From Peronospora farinosa (taxonomy: Eukaryota; Oomycota; Peronosporomycetes; Peronosporales; Peronosporaceae), in the NCBI GenBank assembly GCA_947646735.1, contig CANTFK010000037.1:124001-188000 (forward strand): 64,000 nucleotides of DNA, written 5' to 3'. Under the pieces are notes generated by a model. It had not been told where the DNA came from. It searched no databases and was given only the letters and a program-made list of their open reading frames with translations. A program made the translations under genes and the position numbers. This document shows positions 11,462 to 21,923 of the stretch, piece after piece (position 1 is the stretch's first letter; every line of letters starts with the position of its first letter).

Positions 11462-12596
11462 TTAATGCGTGAGCTCCTGCTCGTCCGCCGTAAACCCGTG
11501 TGGGAGCCCCTTCTCAACCACAGTATGCCCATGTGGAAACCTCGGTTCGACCACAGTGGGTGATGATGGGAACCCCGGTTCGACCATCATGCTCTCGCGT
11601 GGGGACTCCTGTCCGTCCACGTCACACTCTCTGGCGAGCTCTTGCTCATCGTCACAATGCCCTTGTGGGAGCCCCTGCTCGACCACAATAGGTGCAGATG
11701 GGAATCCCGGTTCAACCACTGCATTCACGTGCGGGAACCCCTGTTCAACCGCATTAATGACGCGCGGGAACCCCTGTTCGACCGCGTCGTCCTCGTCGTC
11801 CTCATGGCTCTGTAGCGAGGAGTCACTGTCACTTGTGTTCCGAAGAACAGCACAAGCAGTGCAGAGAGGGCCATCGCTCGCTCTGTGCACCGCCAGCGTC
11901 GTGGAATCACGATCTACAACTGTGACGTTCGGCCAGTCACTTGGATATACCAAGAGATGGGTAAACACTTCACTGACATCGAACTTGCGTCGACGTCTCA
12001 CTGATCTGGCTAACCAGTCGATCTGGGGCTTATAACGTGCCAACCGTGGCATGCCCAGTATGCAATCGAATGCATAATTCATCGCGATCACCAAGAAATC
12101 ATCATTACTGCGAAAGCCATCAAACGTATACGGCAACGACACTTCGCGCCGCGATACGCGGTGTGGTTTCCCGTCAGCCAACTTGACGACGACTTGGCCA
12201 GGTCCCTCACGGACCTGAATGCTGGGAGGCAGCATCGACAAACAAGATTCACGAAAGAAATTATTTGTTGCTCCTGAGTCCAGGAGTGCTCGCAGAGGTC
12301 GCCGGACGCCGGCGACATGTAAACTGACAATAATCAGACGTGAATCACCACTCGTAGTGGTGGCATTTAACCGTGCGCGTAGCGCAGGAGGACTGGAAGG
12401 TTGGGCTGCCACCGGGGGACCCGGACCTCTGTTCCAACCAGTAGGGCGCCCTGCACCTACTGGTCCCGACCGTTTTTGGACGTTCGGCCGGTACAACACC
12501 CTCATGACGGGAATTAATTACTTGCACCGATATCGGCGCTGGCGCACGGCACTCAGCCGCGCAATGTCCTGGCTTGCGACAGCAAAAGCAATCCAT
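11462..12596 (-). pseudogene. Beta element zinc knuckle, protease and repetitive linker
   Basis: 12345-12596 carries the CCHC knuckle CFCCRKPGHCAAEC. The frame 11462-12505 holds the aspartic protease ([22 protein letters not shown]) and then a linker with about nine imperfect 15-16-residue repeats of the type [11 protein letters not shown] (11462-11800). One in-frame TAA at 11462-11464 is all that separates this frame from the RT lead-in at 11461. Confidence 0.82.
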
Positions 12597-12676
12597 TTGA
12601 CGCCCGGTGCGAGCGTCACCTTTATGAAAGACACGTCGCCGGTCACTGACGACTTAATCACGTCGATTTCCATAGG

Positions 12677-13501
12677 TTATGGACCAGAAGGCCGGGGAAC
12701 GCTGACGACCGAGGGTTTGGAATATGCCTTTGTGACCCTCAAGTCCTCACGGAGTGCGATGGCAAATGCCTCCTCCAATGTGGCAGGCTCGGCGCGCTCC
12801 AGCGATAAGCGGGTCTGCCCCTCACGCATACCATCCACAAAGACATTCACCTGCGTGTACATGTCCATGGGGTGCGTGATAATACACGACGCCAGATGCC
12901 TTGCCATCTGCACATAATCGCGCATTGCCATTTTACCCTGTCGCATCGACAAGAATCTTGATCGCACCAGTTTCTCCTCTTGCGATGGCTCGAAAGCGAG
13001 ACGAAGACCGTCGTGGATGGTATCGAAGGTGGGAAATGCGTGCTCGTCCACAACGAGCTTACCAAGGGCCCACTCCTCGGCCTTCCCGGTGAGGCGGGAA
13101 AGAAGAATGTTGACCTTCGCCTGGGTAGCCTCAAGAAGTCTCGCGGCTATGGCGATATCAACTTCTCGGAGCCACCGATTCAGCGACAACTGGTCTTTAC
13201 CTTTTCCAGAGTAGGAGGAGGTTTCCATCTTCACGGCCTCATTACGTGAAGGTCGCGAGGGAGTTAAGCCTCGCCGGTTGGATTCTGCGAGCTCGCGTGC
13301 CATAAACTCATGTATGGCGAGACGTTGCGCGTCAGGGGTCGCTGATCTCATCAGCGAGGCGACGAATGCCTCTCCCGATATCGCCGCGAGGCGATTAAGA
13401 ACATCCCACTCAACACCAGTAAGATGGGGGAAGGTCGCGTGCTCCAGAAATAAATCTGGAGCGTCAAAGTACGACGATTCGCTCATCCCAAACTCGGGCA
13501 T
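12677..13501 (-). CDS. Beta element gag (capsid)
   Basis: 274 codons from an ATG at 13501. The sequence has the Ty3 capsid pattern: [66 protein letters not shown]. It aligns block by block with the alpha gag ([14 protein letters not shown] against HLSELEWNAVQRMA). It would assemble the cytoplasmic particle. The frame is open throughout, but the element lacks most of pol and is not autonomous. Confidence 0.83.
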   Translation of the reverse strand: MPEFGMSESSYFDAPDLFLEHATFPHLTGVEWDVLNRLAAISGEAFVASLMRSATPDAQRLAIHEFMARELAESNRRGLTPSRPSRNEAVKMETSSYSGKGKDQLSLNRWLREVDIAIAARLLEATQAKVNILLSRLTGKAEEWALGKLVVDEHAFPTFDTIHDGLRLAFEPSQEEKLVRSRFLSMRQGKMAMRDYVQMARHLASCIITHPMDMYTQVNVFVDGMREGQTRLSLERAEPATLEEAFAIALREDLRVTKAYSKPSVVSVPRPSGP

Positions 13502-13517
13502 AGGAAGGACTACTAAG

Positions 13518-13856
13518 TGCTATGGGGCTAGAACGTACCGTCACAAGCTTACACGCGCTTGAGGAAGACTCAAGCCCAAGTATTAGGTATTAAGTAAATT
13601 TAACTCTGATTTTTATTTTGGTTTTAATTCGTACTAATTACGAAGATTTTTAGTCGTAATAAATACGACAGTGTTCCCGCCTTTCGTAAACCACACAATT
13701 TCAGGTTGATTTATCATTGGTCCATATTGGGACTTTAGGCCCAATAATAAACCAATAATAAATTGTCACGCTGTGCCCGCTATTCGGGCCCAGCACCTGT
13801 CTACATATGTAATATGTTTATTTGTGTTAACTATGTGTGTAATGTAGCCCATTACA
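13518..13856 (-). repeat. LTR of beta (5' LTR on the minus strand)
   Basis: About 339 bp. The right end is ...AGCCCATTACA at 13856; the left end is mutated (TGCTATGGGG near 13519). It matches the solo LTR at 39265-39605 in opposite orientation. Sequence to the right (from 13857) is the linker of alpha copy 2, so beta probably inserted into alpha. Confidence 0.82.
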
Positions 13857-13871
13857 TTGCCACTACGCAGA

Positions 13872-14347
13872 TCACGCAAGAACCTTTAAAGATTCTAGCG
13901 TAGGCAACTGAGTTATCTCCGAATTTAACTTCGGAGGCGCGATCAGATCAAGCGTATAAGCGCCTACGTTTGATCCGTCATTAACCCAGACGTTCAACGT
14001 CTCGGTTTCTTCCTGGGGACTTATTCCCTCAGGGCACTGGGGACTTGTTCCCTCAGTGATTATTTCCTGGGGACTTATTCCCGCAGGCTCGATGGAACCT
14101 GTTCCATCGACTTCCTCCAGCTGTGGTGGCGCAACCACAGCAAGATCCTCTACGATCAACTCTCCAGTTGATCTAGATTACCGTGTTGCCGCTTCTGGGC
14201 AACCGGTTTACCCTTCGGTGAATGCTGCCCTCTAGGCGAGCATTTATGTTCCGGTCCACTCGACTTATTCGAGTGGTGGACCTTCGGCGCTGCCTGTGAT
14301 TGTGCACAGCCGCCGACAGCTTGCTCCACAGTGTGACTGTCTGTCAC
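13872..14347 (-). pseudogene. Alpha copy 2 protease-RT linker
   Basis: Two overlapping minus-strand frames. 14156-14347 encodes a His/Lys/Ser-rich stretch (TVEQAVGGCAQSQAAPK). 13872-14159 encodes a Pro/Glu-rich stretch with repeated GISPQE/GTSPQ motifs. One frameshift near 14157 separates them. The position corresponds to the repetitive linker of beta. No enzyme motif is present. Confidence 0.55.
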
Positions 14348-14428
14348 GCTAAGCTCTTGTGCAGTCGTACTAACGACCGAAATGAGTCCATCGCGATCAC
14401 TCGTAGTCCATTCACATGCTTTTAAACG

Positions 14429-15174
14429 CTACAAGACGTTCATCAGATGGCCATATGATGAACAAGCGGCAGGCATCTTCACGGTTCGATGCTGCCAGCT
14501 GACCCATCGCTCATACCTTCTGAGCCATGGTACTCCTAGGATGACATCAAATTTGTCATCCAGGTCAAGTACGATGAAATCATCATCGTACTTATTGCCT
14601 TCAAGCGTGTAGTGAATTCCCACTACACGTATCTTTACTGTTACGGATGCGCCAGTTGCAAGGCGCACCGTCATCCTCGTTGGAGGGGTCTCGCGCTCAA
14701 CATATTTGAGCCTACGATCATCTAGCGATTGGCGTCGAACAAAGTTGTATGAAGCCCCACAATCAACTAGGACGCGAAGTGACATGTTCTTTGTCACTTC
14801 GATCTTCAATGTGATGAGGGATACCTCATCACTGGGAGCGGCAACACACAGTGACTGTGTGTTGGGATCAACCTTCGTCAAGATTCCCGCGAACTCTCTT
14901 GACGTTGCTGGATCAGTAGGGCGCTCTGCCCCTACTGAACCCGACCGTTTTTTGATGGTCCACCACGTTGTTGCGATTTCGCAGCAACGTGGGACCCACG
15001 TCTCTGGCCCTTCTTGGCAGACGGTCGATCGTCACTCCCAGTGTTACGAGACACTGGGCGTGGGGCACTACACTCATAAGCGTAGTGGCCCAACTTCTGA
15101 CAGCAATTGCACTTTTGCAATCGCTTGTACCCTGGAGAGCGAAGTCGCTCGCTCTCTACATAGGAGATGTCCAT
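14429..15174 (-). pseudogene. Alpha copy 2 zinc knuckle and retropepsin
   Basis: 14932-15174 is the CCHC knuckle and 14429-14881 the aspartic protease with DCGAS and VILGVPWL, identical in type to copy 1. The protease frame runs 21 codons further than in copy 1 before a stop at 14429. The stop/frame change between the two parts near 14890-14932 is shared with copy 1. Confidence 0.85.
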
Positions 15175-15199
15175 TGGTTTTTGGACCTCCGCCCTCCTG

Positions 15200-16115
15200 T
15201 CATCTCGGTGGACGAAAGGACTCCAAGTGGACGTGAGCCTGTTGTAGGCTAAAGTCCTCCTGTTCCGCTGCAGAGATCGCTTGATCCAGCGATTCTAGCT
15301 CCAAGCGGAACAGGTGGGTCTTAACAGGACCATCTGTCAGACCCTTGATGAACACAGTAACCTGCGTGTGTTCATCGATTGGGTTCAGTACGATACAGCT
15401 AACGAGGTATCGTACGTGTTGGGCGTAAGCGTGTATATCACGCTTACCCTGTTTCAAATCCAGGAGCTCAGCCCGAGCCCTGAAGTCGGCGCGAGGCGGT
15501 TCAAACGTGTGTTTGAGCCGCGCCTTGAAGACGTCATACGTTGGGAAAACGTATGGGTCGTGCAGTTTGAGCCCTAAGGCCCAGGCTTTGGCACGTCCTG
15601 CCAAGTTCGACATGGCGAACTTGACCTTCTTCGCATCGTCATCGATGCGACGAGCCTCGATGGCATCGTCGAGCTCGACGAACCATCTTAACAAGGAGTC
15701 GCTTTTGACTGCCTTGTGCTTGGAGACATCAATCTTCAAGGACTCGGGTCGACGTATACACGTCGACCCGGCAGCAACAGCACTAGCCTGCTGTTGTCTC
15801 AACAGTTCAGACTGTTGAGCACCCTGCTGCATCAACAAGTCAGCTTGTTGAGCGCCTTGTTCTCTCAACATTTCAACCTGTTGAGAACCTTGCTTCTCTA
15901 GCAAGGTGAGCTTCTTTACAACTTCGTCAAGTTCATGTTGTATGAACTTGGCGATGGTTGCATGTTGGTCGTCTCCGCTAAGAGAGCAACATGGCACCAA
16001 CGGCAGGGTTGCCGATGGTTTCAGCCATACGCTGAACCGCATTCCATTCGAGGTCACTCAAATGGCGGAAATCATCACGCGTTGCGTGATGACGTTCATC
16101 TTTCGCTGATTCCAT
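15200..16115 (-). pseudogene. Alpha copy 2 gag (capsid)
   Basis: As in copy 1: Q-rich coiled coil followed by the capsid core. The likely ATG is at 16115, with a frameshift near 15980 shared with copy 1. A few amino-acid differences are visible (for example a Tyr to Asn before PIDEHT and a Tyr to Phe near the end). Confidence 0.82.
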
Positions 16116-16162
16116 AGCGGGTGGTGCGGTGGTCGCTGAACGGACCACGAAGTGCTACCAGG

Positions 16163-16588
16163 TGTAATGGGGCACCCTCCGACTATACTGATTACAGTAT
16201 AGTCTACTTTCACTGATTACAGTGAAAGCAGGTGCCTCAAAACCTCTCTTACACAAGAGGCAGAGGAAGCTTATCAACTAAACAAACGCTTAGAAGTAGA
16301 GGAAAAGAAAACTGTATTTACTATAGTTAATTATCTAATAAAACTAATCTGTTATAACCTATGTTAACTATATTAAACTACAACTTTGTATGTTGACAAC
16401 TTGCCCTCCACTCATTGCGCGCGTTCATCGGTCATTGGTCAGCGCGTTGGTTGATAACATGGCCCATATCAACCAATGAGAGGGCATCTCCAACTTCAAG
16501 AGATCTAAGAACAATATTATAAGTAAAGAAAATATTGTCAAATATTATTAGTTATAATAATATTATGTAACGGGCTCACCCCGTTACA
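16163..16588 (-). repeat. LTR of alpha copy 2
   Basis: 426 bp, TGTAATGGGG at the left and CCCCGTTACA at the right, shorter than the LTR of copy 1 mainly through small deletions near 16490-16565. The primer-binding-site-like TGGTAGCACTTCG lies just inside on the minus strand. Confidence 0.82.
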
Positions 16589-16734
16589 CTTGGGGCTGGA
16601 ACCTGCCAGGTTTTTTATATCTTAGTTCTTTTATGTACAATACACATAATCCGATAAGATATCCCCTCTATTTAGTTATGGATATTGTCGTCCATTGTAC
16701 CCATTACTTATTTAAGGGAGCTCTGTATATCAAT

Positions 16735-16850
16735 TAGTTAGAGGGCATCTTTAACTTTATGGAGACGGCAAGGAACAATATTATAGGATAAGGTAATATT
16801 GTCAAATATTATTTGTGTCAAAATTATGTAACGGACTCACCCCGTATCAA
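16735..16850. repeat. Fragment of an alpha-like LTR
   Basis: The stretch with AGAGGGCATCT, GGAACAATATTATAGG, AATATTGTCAAATATTAT and TAACGGACTCACCCCGT repeats the last ~115 bp of the alpha LTR. It is diverged and has lost the terminal ACA. Confidence 0.6.
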
Positions 16851-18490
16851 GTATTGCAGACGTTTCTGGTGCTCTGTTCTACGTCGTGCCGGTGACATAC
16901 TTCCCACCGTCATTCAAAGCCAATAAAGCGGCCATCTAGCGTGATGTCACTCAGCACGTGTGATTCTTTATTGTCTTCTGCTACGACTTTGCTGCAACCG
17001 ACGATTCGAACGCGAAAAAATTTAAGTGTAAAGTTTGCTAGATGAAGAACCGGAAGATTGCTGACAAGAGCCGTCTGCGTCGATAAGGACAGCTAACAAC
17101 TCCGACAGCGACATCAATTGAGTTTAAAATGAAGGAGCAGGAGATGCTGATCATTATTGCAGGTCTGCGAGCTGAGAACAAGTCACTGCTGGACTAGAAC
17201 ATGTTTCTGCGCTCGTTGGTAACGAGCTGCAAGCAGGAGCATGCATCGTCTCACAGCGACCACCAGCTGGCTGCTTTCGTGTTCTGCCAGATCAGAGCTG
17301 CGTGGCGCTCAACATGCTGGAGAGTGGTCAGAAGATGGATGTGGATGATGACGCACAGGCTGCAGATTTAGCTGCCATGTTTCCGCAACCAGGCAAGGGG
17401 CGTACTATGGCGTCCACGTTATCAATGGCAAGTGTGGAGGTGTGTGCGTCCGTGTTTGGAATCACTGTTTTCGTCGACTGCGATGGCACTGTCGTCGATG
17501 CAAGCAACATTCGTCGCGTTGGACACGTGCTGCATGAGGCTCCGACGTCGTGTGGAATAGAAGGGTGCTCAATTGAAGCATCGATGTCACCGTTGAGATT
17601 CGTGGCGACGATGGTGGGATATTGAGGGCAGTTGGTATCGTCGTCCGAGTTGGTGTTCGGTGTGTTGCTGAACGTGCCGTCCTTCGTTGTCATGTTGGCG
17701 CTTCTATCAGCTGTGGCAGTCGCATTCAGGGGTTGGGTAGTCAAAGAATTTGTGCGTCCTATCGAAGTCTGTACGTCCGCATGCATAGCTGCAGGCAGCA
17801 TTGTCGTGGAGCCAGCTCGTCTGCAATTGGGCAAGTGCAAAGCGAAGCGGAACGGAAGTGGGCCGACATCCTGTCTGACTCACGATAATCCTTTTTGTTG
17901 CAATTACACCGTTGAGGCGTAATCTCTACCTGTGCTCGCAAATTATTGTGTTTTGAGCTACGCTGTGGAACTGATGCGATTTAAGTAGATGCATGTATGA
18001 GTTTTGAAGTGCTACTTAGTAGTAGTCAACCTGCCTTTATAATCAAGTAAATTGGGAGTGAATACGCGTCCTTAACAGCAGAACATCCTCAGATTTAACA
18101 TTTTTTAAGCGGTATGTTGGAGCCTGGTTGACAGTTCAATTGAGGCCGAGGTGTAGGATAGTTGACTGTAGTCGATCGGCAAATCGGTCTAGCCATTTTT
18201 ATTGTAACGCTACGCTGCCCAGCTCGTTTGTTTAGCGAGCAGACTCTTACATTAACACGACAACCTGAAATGCTATACGAATCAGCAAGTTGGTCGATAC
18301 AAGCAAGACCATGTCAATCTATAAAAGATTATGCCATGTCTGCTAATTACATGATAAAACTTACTGTTTCTGATGGTTGTAGCAAGACGATTCTGTTGTG
18401 ATATTTTCAGAGACTGCAATAAAGCGAGATTGCAACAGATTCATCCTCTGTTGTCTTGCGCTCTAATGTCCTAGCCAGGAGGGCTAGTGC
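16851..18490. other. No recognisable gene
   Basis: Short open stretches occur on both strands (for example 17302-17625 plus, 17328-17840 minus), but none shows a domain I recognise. The minus one is Thr/Asn/Ser-rich, as expected from reading a non-coding strand. 16950-17060 translates with many stops into something like a Cys-containing BED-finger remnant (KKFKCKVC); support is too weak to call. Confidence 0.4.
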
Positions 18491-18495
18491 ACGCG

Positions 18496-19730
18496 TCAAG
18501 CTTCTCGCTCACTAGTACAGGAGGACTTCGTCTGCATACTAAACACGGCTTGCATCTCTGGCTCCTTACTATCAGGTTCCAGCTCGATGAAGGCGGTCTC
18601 AGGGTAAATGCTGCGTATTGCCTCTTCGACCTCTTGCACCTCCTTCTCTACAAGACGAGTCACATCCTCCGCGTACCACGATAACATAAGTGATTAATCA
18701 TTCTTCCAATCCAGAAATACTGGCTTGTATCTACCTACCCAGCATAAACAAAAGGACAGCATCATAAGCACTATGTATTTGCATAGAATGACCAGACCAC
18801 AACGAGTACATTTGTAGTAGTCTCACTGCCAAGTACGTTCCATTAAAGTCCACTTAAGCCTACAAATGTCGTATATCCACACAGGTCAGAGCCACAAGAC
18901 AAGAGAGTACATGCAGAGATTGCTCTGCGCTGCCGTCTTACCTTGAAGCTAAATGTTGATGGTCTAACCCACTGTGACTGGACAGCATACACGTTGTCAA
19001 TGGACGGACGTGCCAGCAGCAGCAACTCGCGGATACCATTCTCAATTTTCGGCTCCACGACTGACCCAATAGATACTTTTGGTTCAGACGGACGAGTGAT
19101 ACTGCAACACCACCAAGAAGCACACCAATCGAAACACTTGCGAGGCTATCCCATAGTGTGTTGTCGGTAATATGTATGGCCCCGATGCCGCATCCAGCAA
19201 TAATAAACACCCACACAGGTCGAGAAATTCTCGAGCAGAACAGCCATCATAAACGGGTCTTTTCGTCCGCTTTACTTAATGATAAAAATACATGCTTTCG
19301 GGCTTAGTGGCCAGTAGTTCCTGTACTGACCGCTTAAGCACCCATCCGTCGATGCTGAAAGAAGCCGCAAGCACGCACCAGATCTCCCACGATAGAGGGG
19401 AGCTCTTTAAGAGGCTCTAGGATCGACTGGATTCCGTGAACAACAGTCACATCAGAAACTGCCCAAATGAAGAAATGAGCGACCAAAAGTAAGCAGCGCG
19501 TCCGTATCGGTACTGATGTTTTTTGTACGGAACAGCTGACGCTTGCTTCAGACCCAAGATAGAGATGGCCTGATTGCTGGTGTCCACGAGCGAGCAAAAG
19601 CCGTCAAAAGCATAGCATTGGAGCCAGTCTTGAGCCACGCTAATACGTTTGTGGATCGTAATGGTTTTATTCCTCGCCATGGCTCGGAATGCCACATCCT
19701 GCGACGTCGAGCGGTACACTTTTTCTATAA
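18496..19730 (-). pseudogene. SLC30A9-like cation-diffusion-facilitator zinc transporter, decayed
   Basis: Minus-strand pieces in several frames match, in order, the C-terminal half of SLC30A9/ZnT9-type transporters: SLVDTSNQAISILGLKQ (transmembrane start), AAYFWSLISS, DPFMMAVLLENFST, TLWDSLASVSIGVLLGGVAVS, NQKYLLGQS, and the cytosolic end EVQEVEEAIRSIYPETAF. One intron is readable: donor GTAAGA at about 18940 and acceptor ending TTGTAG near 18866. The codon after the acceptor's Ala is TAA where the family has Glu (A-stop-VDFNG). Frameshifts lie near 19455 and 19610 and near 19150. The 5' end is not recognisable. Members move zinc across organelle membranes; this copy cannot make the protein. 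Confidence 0.8.
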
Positions 19731-20089
19731 AATAGGCCTTATTAACATCTGTCCATGGCTTTGGCTAAAGATAACAACCTTAGTTAAGAATGGTTCATTG
19801 TCCTTCTCCTTCTTCTGTATCGTTAAAAAACGACCCATCGCGTACTATCGAAGGAAAGGCTGATGCGGTGGTAAAAAGAGCGATCTACGTCTCTGGAATG
19901 ACGACCGATGACCCTGAGACATGAATGACAATTGACGCAAGTTTTGGGAACGTCGTAGCGACGACCGTGCTACATGAAGAGACCTTAGCATGACGACAAG
20001 TTATTCGGGTTAGTGGTTTATCGATTGGGACGCTAGCGACGTCGATAGGATGGGTTTAATGTAGTTACATACAATTTTAGCCTCAGTTG

Positions 20090-20424
20090 CGTGAGGCATC
20101 AGAGTGAACGTAAGGACAAGTGCGGACGGCCTCTCCACAGCAACATTAGTAACCTCAGTAATTTATTAGTAGAAGTCTCGGTATCTATCACAACAATTAC
20201 ACGAATCTTTACGCGATGTACAGAAGTCTCAGTCTCGTCTTTTCAAACTACGACATCAGTTCATCAAAAGAAAGTAGTGTCAATCTCGGCTTCTGTATCG
20301 ATAACTTTGGTATAGAAACAGGTGCCTACGTCTCTCATAATGTAGCTTCATCAATCTCCTCGACAAAATCTCCGTAGCATTAACTTTCCCCACTATTGCG
20401 ATCCGCGACATCTTGCAGCGGATT
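20090..20424. repeat. Dispersed repeat F (same as 60081-60360)
   Basis: GGCCTCTCCACAGCAAC, GTCTCAGTCTCGTCTT, CGACATCAGTT, ATCAATCTC and CATCTTGCAGCG blocks occur in the same order at 60081-60360, and inverted at 59230-59399. The Ser/Val-rich open frame inside is not convincing as a gene. The right end is interrupted by the insertion at 20425. Confidence 0.7.
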
Positions 20425-20994
20425 CACAACGGCCGAGAGACAAAGACCTCCAAAGAGCCGGGTCACCGGTCCACGATCCCTAGATGGAAAGTGCAACAAT
20501 AGTGGGGCCTATCAATAGAAAAGATGCCTTCTTTCCGCTGAGTTTGCTACGGGAGGCAGCGCTCGTGAGAACCGCAAGCAGAGCAACAACCCAGAACCAC
20601 GGGATGCGGGGCACGACGTCCAAGAACTTCACCTCATCTAGTTCCTGCTATTCTACGTCCGCCTTTTCGTCGCCGACCCGTTCGCCGAGCGCAAATCCCG
20701 GTCTTATTAAGCGAATTTGCCAAGAACGTGAGACAATCGGCCCACTAAGATGCGTCAGCGGTCAATAGGGATAATCGGAATGGTAACCGGCACTTGCCGC
20801 GTCATTAGCGCCCTGCATGCACCCTGGGACAAATCGTTGATTACATGTGCCCTTTGCGGAGTGTCCCCCATAAAGCTTGACGTCTCGAGCCAGCAGAATG
20901 AGCCAGCGAGAAGAAGAACAATGTAGTCTTGGTAGAAGCAAAATGATATTGAAGATACTCACAAGCACTTAAATTGGCCCTTCAATTGTTCATC
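20425..20994. mobile_element. 570-bp retroposon-like insertion with ~16-bp target duplication
   Basis: Flanked by ACATCTTGCAGCGGATT (20408-20424) and ACATCTGGAGCGGATT (20995-21010), a near-perfect direct repeat. The internal sequence is shared with 30474-31094: CGGCCGAGAGACAAAGACC, AGTTCCTGCTATTCTACGTC, GCGGAGTGTCCCCCAT, CGTCTCGAGCCAGCAGA. Long target duplications point to LINE/SINE-type retroposition. No protein domain was found. Confidence 0.65.
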
Positions 20995-21480
20995 ACATCT
21001 GGAGCGGATTTGCTGGACCGGACTCGAACCGAATGCATCTCGTGTTTATGCCCCACCATATAAACACCTGTGCAGCAAAGTGAGCTTTGCTTGTGACAAC
21101 AAGCAAACACATGTTTTAGGTTGACAAGGACTACCCCGGGTAGAAAACCTGTAAAAGGTCCAGGCCAATCAATTGCACCACAAGCTCCGGCGTTCGAGTC
21201 GAATGGGTCAGATAGTTTTAAGTTGCAGTCTTGCATATGAAGAGAGCAGAGTTGAGCCATGAACTACGCTGTGTACAGCAGTTATGCCTCGTAAAACTGA
21301 GACGCCTGAGCTTCATTCGAAAAAACTCATGTAGGAATCTCATGCTCGGACTTCCACACGATATTCAGCTGCTGCTATAATGTAGCGTATTCGACATCTT
21401 CAGCTTATAGGAAGACGAGTACTGTGGACATTCAGCGGAATGGAAAGATAGATGTAAATATCTATTGGTATGTATGTACT
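20995..21480. repeat. Dispersed repeat E, copy 1 (mosaic)
   Basis: Shares GGTCCAGGCC, TTGCACCACAAGCTCCGGCG, CTTGCATATGAAGAGAGCAG, CCTCGTAAAACTGAGAC and CTGAGCTTCATT with 30380-31330 and 58750-59050. The first ~120 bp are inverted relative to the order in those copies. On the minus strand 21020-21030 reads GGTTCGAGTCC, an exact RNA polymerase III B-box consensus match. Confidence 0.7.
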
Positions 21481-21905
21481 TTTAAGGAATACCCCACTTT
21501 TTACCCTTCTTTTAGTCTACTACACAGCATTTTAAAGGCATCTGTCTGCATTTTTTTAAAGCATGGTATAATGAATAGAGACACGCTATTTATTTATTTC
21601 AGCCAATCACCAAGCAGATATTCATATTTTAAAGAAGGGGATTTTCTGCATCAATGGTGAGACACGAGAGGAACGCTGTTTATTTGTCAGTACCGAGCAG
21701 ATCTTCATGTCCGATCTTGTGCCTGTCTGAAGATATGATGGGGATTGTCTGCATCTTTTAGGAGATGGTGCCATTAAGAATGAACATGAAGAAGTGTTAT
21801 TGATTTCAGCCACTAGTAACCAGCCAATATGATTGGCATCCAACTTGTCCCCGGATGAAATCTTACAAGCTCCCCCACTCTTCATTTTGCTCCCGCACCT
21901 CCAGG

Positions 21906-21912
21906 TCACTTT
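21906..21912 (+). promoter_or_regulatory. Possible oomycete initiator element
   Basis: TCACTTT fits the oomycete Inr consensus YCAYTYY and lies 11 bases before the ATG of the effector gene. The same bases precede both other effector genes (61386-61392; mirror on the minus strand at 58179-58185). If used, the 5' leader would be only ~15 bases, short even for oomycetes. Confidence 0.4.
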
Positions 21913-21923
21913 AAGTTTCGAAG

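Larger units (their letters stand above)
13857..16588 (-). mobile_element. Ty3/gypsy element alpha, copy 2 (5' part)
   Basis: Same order as copy 1: LTR (right), gag, CCHC knuckle, protease, linker. It is cut at 13857 by the beta LTR. Base identity with copy 1 is very high over about 2.2 kb by eye. The linker keeps the presumed original orientation of the segment that is inverted in copy 1. Confidence 0.87.

Noticed and set aside
17302..17840. Open frames on both strands as a gene
   Set aside because: No domain, no splice logic, and the two strands are mutually shadowing; evidence is insufficient.
21011..21090. A tRNA gene at the B-box match
   Set aside because: The T-arm stem pairs poorly and no cloverleaf could be drawn around it.
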